Of a DNA stretch of 64,000 nt, positions 27,490 through 35,759 are shown one piece after another. The translations under genes were made by a program, and so were the position numbers. Positions within the stretch are counted from its first letter, which is position 1. Every line of letters starts with the position of its first letter. Source of the stretch: Sphingobium faniae (GTDB taxonomy: Bacteria > Pseudomonadota > Alphaproteobacteria > Sphingomonadales > Sphingomonadaceae); contig FMTU01000002.1 in assembly GCA_900100475.1 (NCBI GenBank), forward strand, positions 186,001 through 250,000, read 5' to 3'. The notes beneath the pieces are model-generated. The model did no database searches and was not told the DNA's origin. It saw only the letters and a list, made by a program, of their open reading frames with translations.

Positions 27490-28385
27490 CATGAATCCGG
27501 TTTGCGTTCGGGGGAGAAGGCGATGATCGCGACCCCGATCAGGGCCAGTGTCCCGCCCCCGATCATGATAGCCGTGATGGGCGTCGAAAAATAGAGTGAC
27601 GCGAAGATCGTGGACATCACGGGCGAGGCAAGGATCAATGGCATGATCGAGGAAATGGGATAGCGTTGCAGCAGCCAGGCCAGCGCGCCCTGCCCGACCA
27701 CGGTCGCGCCGACGCAGCTAAAGGCGAACCAGGCTATCGGCGTCCAGCCGACATGGGCCAGCCCCGCAATGGCGGGCTGCTCGAAGATCAGGGCGAAAGG
27801 GGCAAGCGTCACCGCGCCCATAAGGCCATTCCACGCCTGCCCGTTCATCACGCTCACGCCCGTCAGACGGCGCTGCACCAGGGTGCCCGCGCCCCACATC
27901 ATGGCCGCGAGTGACATGACCAGCACGGCGGGAACCTCGCTCAATATATGCGGATCGAACACCAGCGCGGCCACGCCCGCAAAGGCGAGCAGCACGCCCG
28001 CCAGCTTGCGCCGGTTGAGCTTCTCTCCGAGCAACAGCGCTCCGAGCACGAGAGAGAAAGGAACGCTGAGTTGCCCGGCAATGGCGAGCGCCCCCACATT
28101 GGACGCCATGAACAGCGCAATGTTCAGAAGCAGCAGGAACAGCCCGCCATTCAAAAAACCGTAGAGCGCCAGCCATCCGGTCCTGCCGGGCACCTTCCGC
28201 AACGCAGGCGCGCAAAGCAGGAAAACCACGCCCATTCGCAACGCCACCGAAAGCAGCGGCGCGGTCACATCCACCACCACTTTCATGGCAATCACATTGA
28301 GCGCGAACATGACGTTGACCAACAAGGCCAGCATCAGCGGCCCAGCGCCAAGGCGGTTTTGCGCCATTGCGACCTTGTCGTTCAT
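27489..28385 (-). CDS. EamA/DMT family transporter
   Basis: A 298-residue membrane protein with about ten hydrophobic segments arranged as two EamA repeats (for example MLALLVNVMFALNVIAMKVVV near the start and GGTLALIGVAIIAF at the end). Members export amino acids, metabolites or drugs. ATG 28385 is preferred because AGGA lies nine bases before it; ATG 28391 is almost on top of the ribosome site. It is not co-transcribed with the catabolic genes. Confidence 0.88.
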   Translation of the reverse strand: MNDKVAMAQNRLGAGPLMLALLVNVMFALNVIAMKVVVDVTAPLLSVALRMGVVFLLCAPALRKVPGRTGWLALYGFLNGGLFLLLLNIALFMASNVGALAIAGQLSVPFSLVLGALLLGEKLNRRKLAGVLLAFAGVAALVFDPHILSEVPAVLVMSLAAMMWGAGTLVQRRLTGVSVMNGQAWNGLMGAVTLAPFALIFEQPAIAGLAHVGWTPIAWFAFSCVGATVVGQGALAWLLQRYPISSIMPLILASPVMSTIFASLYFSTPITAIMIGGGTLALIGVAIIAFSPERKPDS

Positions 28386-28513
28386 CAGCATCTTTCCTGT
28401 TGCCAGCCGGAGGGAAGAATGGTCTTCAATCCTTGTTCAGCTTGCCGGCCCTATTATGATTCGATTATGCATAGTGGTATAATTTTCAGCCGGTAGACAA
28501 GGGAAGAGGAAAT

Positions 28514-28903
28514 ATGAATCCGATTGCGCAATTCGTGGGAGCTGCGACTCTCTTTGCTGCGTTTCTTTCTGTTACTCCCGCCCTGGCCCAAAGCGGAGAC
28601 GCCGCCAAGGGCAAGGCGGTATTCGCCCGTTGCGCGATATGCCATACCGTCGAACCGGGGCCAAAAAAGATCGGGCCGTCGCTGTCAGGCCTGTTCGGAC
28701 GCACATCGGGGACGGTCGCGGGCTTCACCTATTCCCCCGCCATGCAGAAAGCCAAAATTCGCTGGGACGCCAAGACGCTGGACGCCTTCTTCGCCAAGCC
28801 GTCCGCTCTGGTGCCGGGCAACAAGATGGTCTTTGCCGGCCTTCCCAATGCCGCCGATCGCGCAAATCTGATCGCCTACCTCGCTGCCGCCACGAAAAAA
28901 TGA
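28514..28903 (+). CDS. Class I cytochrome c
   Basis: A 129-residue periplasmic protein. A signal peptide (MNPIAQFVGAATLFAAFLSVTPALAQ) precedes a small cytochrome c of the c-550/c2 type, with heme motif CAICH near residue 41, GPSLSGLFGRTSG after it, and the Met ligand in PGNKMVFAG. It could accept electrons from the two quinohemoprotein dehydrogenases in this window and pass them to a terminal oxidase (inference). GGGAAGAGG precedes the start, and a TATAAT box lies at about 28479-28484. Confidence 0.92.
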   Translation: MNPIAQFVGAATLFAAFLSVTPALAQSGDAAKGKAVFARCAICHTVEPGPKKIGPSLSGLFGRTSGTVAGFTYSPAMQKAKIRWDAKTLDAFFAKPSALVPGNKMVFAGLPNAADRANLIAYLAAATKK

Positions 28904-28919
28904 CCTGAAAAGTATCCTA

Positions 28920-28930
28920 TGGTGCAATAA
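28920..28930 (+). promoter_or_regulatory. TGGTGCAATAA box upstream of the CaiB-SDR-crotonase unit
   Basis: TGGTGCAATAA overlaps the 12-bp palindrome CAATAATTATTG (28924-28935) in the 153-base gap before the CaiB gene at 29057. The same TGGTGCAATA core recurs twice in the 57.5 kb divergent promoter, suggesting a shared regulator. Confidence 0.4.
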
Positions 28931-29056
28931 TTATTGTGCTTCGCTTCGCCTCCCGCTATCTGTATCCCGAACTATCGGAATGGACAGCAAGCAGGAAGCG
29001 GAGCGGATGCGATATTCTCACCATGCGGTATCCACACTGGCTGGCGGGCGCGCCCA

Positions 29057-30310
29057 ATGAGCGGCCGCGCTTTGGAGGGGGTGAAGGTTCTCGACCTTTC
29101 CCGTGTGCTGGCAGGGCCTTGGTCGACACAGATTCTCGCAGATTTCGGCGCGGACGTCATCAAGATCGAACTGCCCGGACATGGCGACGATACCCGTGCC
29201 TGGGGGCCGCCCTATCTGACCGGTGAAGCGGGCGAACCGGAAATCGGCACCAGCGCCTATTATCTGGCCTGCAACCGCAACAAGCGTTCCGCCGCCATCA
29301 ATCTGGCGACGCCGGAGGGCGCGGAACTGATCCGCAAACTGGCGGCGGAAGCGGACATATTGGTCGAAAATTTCAAGGTCGGCGGCCTCAAGAAATATGG
29401 CCTCGATTATGAAAGCCTGCGCGCGGTCAACCCTCGCCTCGTCTATTGCTCGATCACGGGCTTTGGCCAGAACGGGCCATATGCCGACCGCGGCGGCTAT
29501 GATTTCGTCGCGCAGGGCATGGGCGGTTTCATGAGCATCACTGGCGAGGAAGGCGGCAACCCCCTGCGCGCCGGAGTCGCCATGGCGGATCTTTCCACCG
29601 GCATGTACGCGACTGTTTCGATCCTGGCGGCGCTTCGCCATGCCGAGCGCACGGGCGAAGGGCAACAGATCGACGTGTCCCTGCTCGATACGCAGATCGC
29701 CATGCTCGCCAATCAGGGGATGAACTGGCTGGTCGGGGGCATCGTGCCCGGCAGGCTGGGCAACCGTCACCCCACCGTCGTGCCCTACAAGACATTCGAC
29801 GTGGCCGATGGCGTGATGATCATCGCGGTCGGCAATGACCGGCAGTTCCGCGCCCTGTGCGACGAGTTGGGGCGGCCTGAGCTGGGCACCGATCCGCGCT
29901 TCGCCACCAGCACGGCGCGCCTCACCCATCGGGACGAGATCGAGGCGACCGTGCAGGAACTGGTGCGCCCCTTCCAGCGCGACGAATTGATGGAGCGCTT
30001 CGTGGCGTGCGGCGTGCCCGCCGGTCCCGTCAACAGCATCAAGGACGTGTTCGAAGACCCGTTCATCGAGGCGCGCAACACCGTGCATCGCTTCCGGCGC
30101 GAGGAGGACGGCGTCGAAATTCCGACGGTCGCCTATCCCGGCAAGCTGTCGGCGACGCCCGCGGATTATCGCTATCACCCGCCGCATGTCGGCGAACATA
30201 CACGCGACATATTGGGCCAATGGCTCGGTCTTGGCGATGGCGCACTCGATGCGCTGACGGCGGAAGGCGCCATCGCCCAGCGTCGCAAGAAAGAAAGGAC
30301 CGACGCATGA
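29057..30310 (+). CDS. CaiB/BaiF family (class III) CoA-transferase
   Basis: A 417-residue CoA-transferase. The N-terminus GRALEGVKVLDLSRVLAGPWSTQILADFGADVIKIE is textbook for the family, NRNKRSAAINLATPEGAELIRKLAAEADILVENF follows, and the catalytic Asp is in AMADLSTGMYATVSILAAL near residue 175. It activates an acid using succinyl-CoA or another CoA ester; the acid is unknown. ATG 29057 begins the conserved N-terminus, so the longer frame from 28934 is rejected. Its stop overlaps the SDR start. Confidence 0.9.
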   Translation: MSGRALEGVKVLDLSRVLAGPWSTQILADFGADVIKIELPGHGDDTRAWGPPYLTGEAGEPEIGTSAYYLACNRNKRSAAINLATPEGAELIRKLAAEADILVENFKVGGLKKYGLDYESLRAVNPRLVYCSITGFGQNGPYADRGGYDFVAQGMGGFMSITGEEGGNPLRAGVAMADLSTGMYATVSILAALRHAERTGEGQQIDVSLLDTQIAMLANQGMNWLVGGIVPGRLGNRHPTVVPYKTFDVADGVMIIAVGNDRQFRALCDELGRPELGTDPRFATSTARLTHRDEIEATVQELVRPFQRDELMERFVACGVPAGPVNSIKDVFEDPFIEARNTVHRFRREEDGVEIPTVAYPGKLSATPADYRYHPPHVGEHTRDILGQWLGLGDGALDALTAEGAIAQRRKKERTDA

Positions 30311-31089
30311 AACTGAACAATGACATAGCCGCCGTGGTCACAGGCGGCGCCTCCGGCCTTGGCGAAGCGACGGCGCGCACCCTTGCCGCCAAGGGCGTGA
30401 AGGTCGCCCTGTTCGACTTCAACGAGGAAGCGGGAAACAAGGTTGCGGCGGAAATCGGCGGCACCTTCTGCAAGGTCGACGTGACGGACGAAGCGTCGGT
30501 CGATGCCGGTTTCGAAAAGGCCCGCGCCGCCCATGGGCAGGAACGGATCATCGTCAATTGCGCAGGCACCGGCAATGCGGTCAAGACCGCCAGCCGCGAC
30601 AAGGCGACGGGCGAAACCAAGCATTTCCCGCTCGACGCGTTTGAGCGGATCATTCAGATTAACCTGATCGGCACCTTCCGCTGCTGCGCCAAGTCGGCCA
30701 GGGGGATGCTGGACCTGGAACCGTTGGAGGACGGCGCGCGCGGCGTCATCATCAACACGGCGAGCGCAGCGGCCGAGGATGGGCAGATCGGCCAATGCGC
30801 CTATGCCGCGTCCAAGGGCGGCGTGGTCAGCCTGACGCTGCCCATGGCGCGCGACCTGATGAATGACGGCATCCGCGTGAACACGATCCTGCCGGGCATT
30901 TTCGACACGCCGCTGATGGCGCGGGCGTCCGACACTGTGCGTCAGTCGCTGGCCGCGACGGTGCCCTTCCCCAAGCGTTTCGGCCAGCCCGCCGAATTCG
31001 GGGCGATGGCCGTGGCAATGATCGAGAACGACTATTGGAACGGCGAGGACGTCCGTCTCGACGGCGCTATCCGCATGGCTCCGCGCTGA
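30307..31089 (+). CDS. SDR family 3-hydroxyacyl-CoA dehydrogenase (HSD10-like)
   Basis: A 260-residue short-chain dehydrogenase. GGASGLG is at residues 13-19, VNCAGTGNA near residue 82, and YAASKGG near residue 166. The insertion KTASRDKATGETKHFPLDAF and the tail ending DGAIRMAPR are typical of type 10 hydroxysteroid/2-methyl-3-hydroxybutyryl-CoA dehydrogenases. It probably oxidises a 3-hydroxyacyl-CoA made by the crotonase downstream. It is coupled to the CaiB gene by an ATGA overlap. Confidence 0.9.
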   Translation: MKLNNDIAAVVTGGASGLGEATARTLAAKGVKVALFDFNEEAGNKVAAEIGGTFCKVDVTDEASVDAGFEKARAAHGQERIIVNCAGTGNAVKTASRDKATGETKHFPLDAFERIIQINLIGTFRCCAKSARGMLDLEPLEDGARGVIINTASAAAEDGQIGQCAYAASKGGVVSLTLPMARDLMNDGIRVNTILPGIFDTPLMARASDTVRQSLAATVPFPKRFGQPAEFGAMAVAMIENDYWNGEDVRLDGAIRMAPR

Positions 31090-31101
31090 GGAGGAAAGAC
31101 A

Positions 31102-31977
31102 ATGACCGACAATATGACACAGGATCAACCGGAATTCGTGACCTACAAGGTCGAGGATGGCGTGGCGTGGGTCATGCTCAACCGGCCGCAATATTCCAAC
31201 GCCCAGAACTACCGGCTGCTGGCGCAACTCGACGCCGCGTTCAAGCAGGCGGTCGAGGATGATGACGTGAAGGTCATCGTGCTGGGCGGTGAAGGCAAGC
31301 ATTTCTCCGCCGGCCACGACATCGGCACCCCTGAAAAGGACAGCGATATGGCCCGCGAGCGCACGACGCTCTGGTGGGATCATCGCAACAAGGGCGGCGC
31401 GGAACGGCAATATGTGTTGGAGCAGGACGGCTATCTCGGCCTGTGCCGCCGCTGGCAGGACATTCCCAAGCCGATGATCGCCATGGTGCAGGGCGCCTGC
31501 ATCGCGGGCGGGCTGATGCTGGCATGGGTGTGCGACCTCATCATCGCTTCGGACGACGCCTTTTTCCAGGACCCGGTGCTTCGAATGGCGCAGCCGGGAG
31601 TGGAATATTTCGCCCATGCCTTCGAACTGCCGCCGCGGGTGGCGCGCGAACTGCTGTTGCTGGGGCGGCGGATGCCGGCGCAGCGGGCTTATCAGTTCGG
31701 CATGGTGAACGAAATCTACCCGCGTGAAACGCTGCGAGCGGAAGTGGCGAAGATCGCCGCTGAAATCGCCGAACGCGACCGTTTCGGACTGGCGCTTACC
31801 AAGCAGGCCTTCAACTTCGTGGAAGATCTGCGCGGCAAGCGGCAGGCGATGGACGGCGTGTTCCATATGCACCACCTCGCCCACGCGCATAACCAGCTCA
31901 TGACCGGCAACCTTGTCGGCGGGCTGGATGCGAAGGCGATGGCGTCAGCCAACAAGAAGCAGGCCAGCGAAGGCTGA
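31102..31977 (+). CDS. Enoyl-CoA hydratase/isomerase (crotonase family)
   Basis: A 291-residue crotonase. Seen: VAWVMLNRPQYSNAQN, oxyanion-hole segment GGEGKHFSAGHDIGTP, and the second oxyanion region VQGACIAGGLMLAWVCDLIIASDDAFFQDP, with the catalytic Glu of hydratases not obvious (Asp/Pro region). A long insertion after the first oxyanion region (ERTTLWWDHRNKGGAERQYV) is unusual compared with short-chain hydratases. GAGGAAAG lies upstream. It closes the CaiB-SDR-crotonase unit before a bidirectional hairpin. Confidence 0.87.
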   Translation: MTDNMTQDQPEFVTYKVEDGVAWVMLNRPQYSNAQNYRLLAQLDAAFKQAVEDDDVKVIVLGGEGKHFSAGHDIGTPEKDSDMARERTTLWWDHRNKGGAERQYVLEQDGYLGLCRRWQDIPKPMIAMVQGACIAGGLMLAWVCDLIIASDDAFFQDPVLRMAQPGVEYFAHAFELPPRVARELLLLGRRMPAQRAYQFGMVNEIYPRETLRAEVAKIAAEIAERDRFGLALTKQAFNFVEDLRGKRQAMDGVFHMHHLAHAHNQLMTGNLVGGLDAKAMASANKKQASEG

Positions 31978-31991
31978 AGCCCAGGAAATCC

Positions 31992-32023
31992 GGGGCGTGA
32001 TCTGATCAACCAGACCACGCCCC
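31992..32023. terminator. Bidirectional hairpin between crotonase and AhpD-like genes
   Basis: GGGGCGTG (31992-31999) pairs with CACGCCCC (32016-32023); the stem continues inward as TCTG/CAGA after one mismatch. It lies between two convergent genes. Confidence 0.65.
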
Positions 32024-32033
32024 CATTTCAGAT

Positions 32034-32525
32034 TTATCCGGCCGATATGCGGATGGGGCAGGAGACGCTGATCTCCATAACCGCGTTAAGGCGCCCCAGC
32101 CCAAGCCATTTGGCGCAGTGCGTGGCGAGTTCCACCAGTTCATCGGCGCTGAAGTGGGCATTCAATTCCGCCCAGAAGCTATCGTCAAAGGCCGTCGGAC
32201 CGATGGCGAAACGCTCCGCAAAGCCGATCGCCAACGCTTCGCCAGAGGCGTAGTCGCCCCGCCGCGCGGGGTCGTCGACATGGGCGTAAAAATCCTCGTC
32301 GAGGCCGAGGGCATCGCCGCCCTCCACCCGCGTTTCGGAACAGGGGATGCACCCGTTGATATGGGCGATGCGGATGCGCGCTGCTTCACGCACCCGCAGT
32401 GGCAGCTCGGCCTCATCCTGCAACGCGTCGCCAAAAGCGCGCGCGGCCTCGCCGAGCGCAGGGCGCAGCGACCACATCCGCGCGGCCTCCTCCCCCTCGC
32501 TCTCCGGCAAAGTGATGCGCGCCAT
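32034..32525 (-). CDS. Carboxymuconolactone decarboxylase/AhpD-like protein
   Basis: A 163-residue all-helical protein. The redox-type motif C-x-x-C is present in INGCIPCSETRV near residue 60, as in AhpD and its relatives, which use the pair for thiol peroxidase chemistry; true decarboxylases lack it. It starts three bases after the thiolase stop, so the two form a unit. Its role in the cluster is unknown; a redox protective role is a guess. Confidence 0.85.
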   Translation of the reverse strand: MARITLPESEGEEAARMWSLRPALGEAARAFGDALQDEAELPLRVREAARIRIAHINGCIPCSETRVEGGDALGLDEDFYAHVDDPARRGDYASGEALAIGFAERFAIGPTAFDDSFWAELNAHFSADELVELATHCAKWLGLGRLNAVMEISVSCPIRISAG

Positions 32526-32528
32526 GTC

Positions 32529-33701
32529 TTACAGCCTTTCGACGATGGTCACATTGGCCATGCCCCCGGCCTCGCACATGGTCTGAAGGCCATAGCGCGC
32601 GCCACGATCATGCAGGGCGCTCACGAGCGTCGCCATCAGCTTCGCGCCCGATCCGCCCAACGGATGGCCCAGCGAGATCGCGCCGCCATGGACATTCAGC
32701 CGCGCCGGATCGGCGTCCAGCGCCTGCGCCCAGGCGAGCGGCACCGGGGCAAAGGCTTCGTTGACCTCATAAAGATCTATGTCGGACAGCTTCATGCCTG
32801 CCTTGTCCAGGGCCTTTTGCGTCGCCGGGATGGGCGCTTCCAGCATGATGACCGGATCATGGCCCAGCACTGTCATCTGATGCACGCGGGCCAATGGGGT
32901 AAGGCCCAGCGTTTTCAGCCCACGTTCGTTGACCACCAGAAGCGCCGCCGCGCCATCGCAAATCTGGCTGGCGTTGGCGGCCGAGACAACGCCGCCTTCC
33001 TGTAGCAGCTTGACGCTGGAAATCTTTTCAAGGCTGGCGTCGAAGCGGATGCCTTCGTCGATCTTGTGGATGACGGTTTCCCCTTCGGCCGTCACGACCT
33101 CCAGCGGGATGATTTCCGCGTCGAACTTGCCGGCCTGCGTCGCGGCGATCGCGCGACGGTGGCTTTCCAGCGCGAAGGCATCCAGCGCAGGCCGTTCGAA
33201 GCCATATTTCTTCGCCAGCATTTCCGCACCGCCGAACTGGCTGAAAGGCGTGTTGGGATAGCGTGCTTCGATGCCGGGGCTGCGATGGGTGCCGAAGCCA
33301 TGTTGCGCGGGAAGCGTCCAGGGCAGGCCCATGGGCACGCGCGTCATGCTTTCCACGCCTGCGGCGATCACGACATCCATGATGCCGGACATGACGGTGG
33401 CGGCGGCGAAATGCAGCGCCTGCTGCGACGATCCGCACTGGCGGTCGACATGGGTGCCGGGAACCGATTCGGGCAATCCCGACGCCAGCACGGCGTTGCG
33501 GGCGATATTCGCACCCTGCTCGCCGGCCGGACAGGCGCAGCCCATGATGACGTCTTCCACCGCCTGCGGGTCGATCCCGCTGCGCTCGACCAGCCCGGAC
33601 AGAACCTTCCCGGCCAGATCGGCGGGATGAACGCCCGCCAGCCTGCCGCCCCGCCTGCCGCCCGCGCTCCGCGCCAGAGCGGCGATATATGCCTCCGCCA
33701 T
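32529..33701 (-). CDS. Acetyl-CoA acetyltransferase (thiolase)
   Basis: A 390-residue thiolase of normal length. The nucleophile is in VDRQCGSSQQALHFAA near residue 88, the His in GAISLGHPLGGSGAKL, and the second Cys in LQTMCEAGGMANVTIVERL. It is the first gene of a two-gene minus-strand unit. GGAG lies seven bases before the start. A spaced inverted repeat upstream (33723-33749) may be its control site. Confidence 0.94.
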   Translation of the reverse strand: MAEAYIAALARSAGGRRGGRLAGVHPADLAGKVLSGLVERSGIDPQAVEDVIMGCACPAGEQGANIARNAVLASGLPESVPGTHVDRQCGSSQQALHFAAATVMSGIMDVVIAAGVESMTRVPMGLPWTLPAQHGFGTHRSPGIEARYPNTPFSQFGGAEMLAKKYGFERPALDAFALESHRRAIAATQAGKFDAEIIPLEVVTAEGETVIHKIDEGIRFDASLEKISSVKLLQEGGVVSAANASQICDGAAALLVVNERGLKTLGLTPLARVHQMTVLGHDPVIMLEAPIPATQKALDKAGMKLSDIDLYEVNEAFAPVPLAWAQALDADPARLNVHGGAISLGHPLGGSGAKLMATLVSALHDRGARYGLQTMCEAGGMANVTIVERL

Positions 33702-33722
33702 CCGCCTATCTCCAATAATATA

Positions 33723-33749
33723 CCATGATGCAGATTTTAGCTATCATGG
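33723..33749. promoter_or_regulatory. Spaced inverted repeat upstream of the thiolase-AhpD unit
   Basis: CCATGAT (33723-33729) and ATCATGG (33743-33749) are perfect complements 13 bases apart, 22 bases before the thiolase start. The CATGAT half resembles the arms of the IclR-side palindrome at 20324-20339. Weak evidence. Confidence 0.35.
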
Positions 33750-33824
33750 CAGGAGGGAGTCTGTCCAACCCAATTATAAGGGATCGGGCAGAAAGAACGG
33801 ATCTTCGGGCGCCGGGAAGGAAGA

Positions 33825-34754
33825 TCAGGTCAGGCGGCGCGCAAAGTCCAGCACTTCACGGGCCAGACGTTGCTGATCGGCCGAATCGCGCATCAATATG
33901 TCGGTCGCGAAAAGGGTTGCCCCCTCGTCCGCTATCGGGTTTTCGTCAGCGCTATCTATCACCAGACCGTCAATCAGATCGCCATAATGCGCCGCGACAG
34001 CCGCAGCCGTGGCGGCGATGCCCAGTTCGGCCATGATTTTGGCTGCCGGTCCCTTCACCGCTTGCCGGGCGATGAATGGCGAAAGCGCGACACAAGGCAG
34101 TCGTCTACTCGCAATGCGTTCGCGCACGCCGGGGATGGCCAGAATCGGGGCGATGGAGAGCAGCGGATTGGACGGGCAGAAGATGATCGCCTCCAACCCC
34201 GGATCGTCGAATGCGGCGAGCAACCCCACGCTGGGCCTTGCCTGTTCCGCGCCCTCGAAACGGATCGAAAGGAAGCGGGGAGTGCATTGATAGCGAACGA
34301 AATAGTCCTGAAAAGCCAGGTCGCCCTGATCCGTCGACACAATAGAACGAACAGGATCGTCGCTCATCGGCACGATTTTCTGCGCGATGCCAAGGCGGCG
34401 GCGGATATCGTCTGTCGCGGCGGAGAGATTCCCTTGCCGCAAAAGCTGCCGCCGCAATATATGCGTCGCGAGATCGCGGTCACCCAGCCGGAACCAGGTT
34501 TCGCCGTGAAGGCGCGCCATCGCGTCCATGAACGCCCAACTTTCGCCGGCGACGCCCCAGCCCAGTTCCACATTGTTCATGCCCGCCAGCGCATAGGTGA
34601 CGCTGTCGATGTCGGGGCTGATCGGCAAGCCCATATGCTCGAAATCGTCGCCGGTATTGACCGCGACGGTCAAAGTCTCCGGCGGCAATATCGCGGCCAG
34701 CCCATTGGCGAGCTTCGCCCCGCCCACGCCCCCGGCCAGCGCGAGGACGCTCAT
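33825..34754 (-). CDS. cofD: 2-phospho-L-lactate transferase CofD (coenzyme F420 biosynthesis)
   Basis: A 309-residue CofD of expected length. Nearly every family signature is visible: ALAGGVGGAKLANGL at the N-terminus, VNTGDDFEHMGLPISPDIDSVTYALAG near residues 32-58, GWGVAGESWAFM, WFRLGDRDLATHILRR, and IIFCPSNPLLSIAPILAIPG. CofD joins a lactyl or enolpyruvyl diphosphoguanosine to the deazaflavin Fo to give F420-0. No other F420 synthesis gene is in this window. A luciferase-like monooxygenase of the family that can use F420 lies at 49355. It is monocistronic. Confidence 0.93.
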   Translation of the reverse strand: MSVLALAGGVGGAKLANGLAAILPPETLTVAVNTGDDFEHMGLPISPDIDSVTYALAGMNNVELGWGVAGESWAFMDAMARLHGETWFRLGDRDLATHILRRQLLRQGNLSAATDDIRRRLGIAQKIVPMSDDPVRSIVSTDQGDLAFQDYFVRYQCTPRFLSIRFEGAEQARPSVGLLAAFDDPGLEAIIFCPSNPLLSIAPILAIPGVRERIASRRLPCVALSPFIARQAVKGPAAKIMAELGIAATAAAVAAHYGDLIDGLVIDSADENPIADEGATLFATDILMRDSADQQRLAREVLDFARRLT

Positions 34755-34941
34755 GGGAAAATATCCATTCGGGTTTCGCGAACAGGCAAGGCGCCCAAGA
34801 CGATGGCAGTCATGATGAAATGATCGCTCCCCTCATGCAGATGCCGGAGCCGGGCACCTTGTAGCGAGGATTGAGGGTGATCGGCGCGGAGGTCAAGGCA
34901 TCACCCCGGCAGGTCAAACGATCTCGACGCTATTACGGGGG

Positions 34942-35664
34942 CTAACCGACCGGCCCGGAAAGATGCGGCGCCGCATCGTCGCGCTTGCCTATCCCTTCGA
35001 GAAGATGTGGCGGCAAATCGACGGGCGCTTCCAGCAGGGCGACCAATGTTTGCAGGAAATGCTCGATGCTGGCGTCGCTGCCCCACATGGGGTGGTCGCG
35101 GCTATGATCCGCAAGCGCCCGCTGCCGTGCGGACAGCACCGCGGAAATATAAGCGCCCATGAACACGAACCTCTGGTTCTGCAACGCCGGAGCCAGATCA
35201 GCGGGCATCAAGCTGCGCAGATGATCGAGGCCACGGCCATAGGCTCTATTCCACGCGGGGTCGATCGCGTCGAGCATCATGTCCCGGTGCGTCATGGCGA
35301 AGATAACGATAAACGGAACATAATGTTCTTCCGGCAGGGCCAGCACCGGCAGGATCAGCGCATCGATCACCTCGCGAATCGAACGGGGGCCGCCTTCGCG
35401 CTCCAGACGGTCGAGGACGGCATTGCGCTCACGGTCCAAAGCCATGGCGCCGTCCATGACGATGGCGCGGACCAGCGCTTCCTTCGATCCGAAATGATAG
35501 CCGACAGCGCCATGATTCTTCTGCCCCGCCGCCGCCGCGATTTCCCGCACGGTGACGCCGTCGACGCCCCGTTCCGCGAATAGCCGCAGGGCGACTTTCT
35601 TGATATGCTCCGCGGCGGCTCCACGCGGGGCATCATCGGCTTTGGCTAGTTGAAGTCTGACCAT
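34942..35664 (-). CDS. TetR family transcriptional regulator
   Basis: A 240-residue regulator. The N-terminal HTH (AEHIKKVALRLFAERGVDGVTVREIAAAAGQKNHGAVGYHFGSKEALVRAIV) is at about residues 18-70 and a helical ligand-binding domain follows. It is divergent from the ten-gene unit starting at 35760, across a 95-base gap holding an inverted repeat, so it probably represses that unit. Bases 34755-34941 between it and cofD show nothing recognisable. Confidence 0.9.
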   Translation of the reverse strand: MVRLQLAKADDAPRGAAAEHIKKVALRLFAERGVDGVTVREIAAAAGQKNHGAVGYHFGSKEALVRAIVMDGAMALDRERNAVLDRLEREGGPRSIREVIDALILPVLALPEEHYVPFIVIFAMTHRDMMLDAIDPAWNRAYGRGLDHLRSLMPADLAPALQNQRFVFMGAYISAVLSARQRALADHSRDHPMWGSDASIEHFLQTLVALLEAPVDLPPHLLEGIGKRDDAAPHLSGPVG

Positions 35665-35667
35665 GCG

Positions 35668-35684
35668 TGCAAAATCTCATTGCA
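35668..35684. promoter_or_regulatory. Candidate TetR operator between TetR and kinase genes
   Basis: TGCAAAATCTCATTGCA has complementary 5-base arms (TGCAA/TTGCA) and starts four bases upstream of the TetR ATG. Its position over the divergent promoter suits a TetR site, but the arms are short. Confidence 0.4.
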
Positions 35685-35759
35685 ATAAGTTTTCGTCAAG
35701 TGCATTATCCATTTGACCTAATCGGCGGTGCAACAGCCGGAAAAGCGAAGGATGCCTAG

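Noticed and set aside
17819..33701. Steroid ring-degradation (HIP) cluster
   Set aside because: ACADs, thiolases and hydratases are suggestive, but no IpdAB-type CoA-transferase, ketosteroid dehydrogenase or ring hydroxylase is present, so naming it a steroid cluster would go beyond the evidence.
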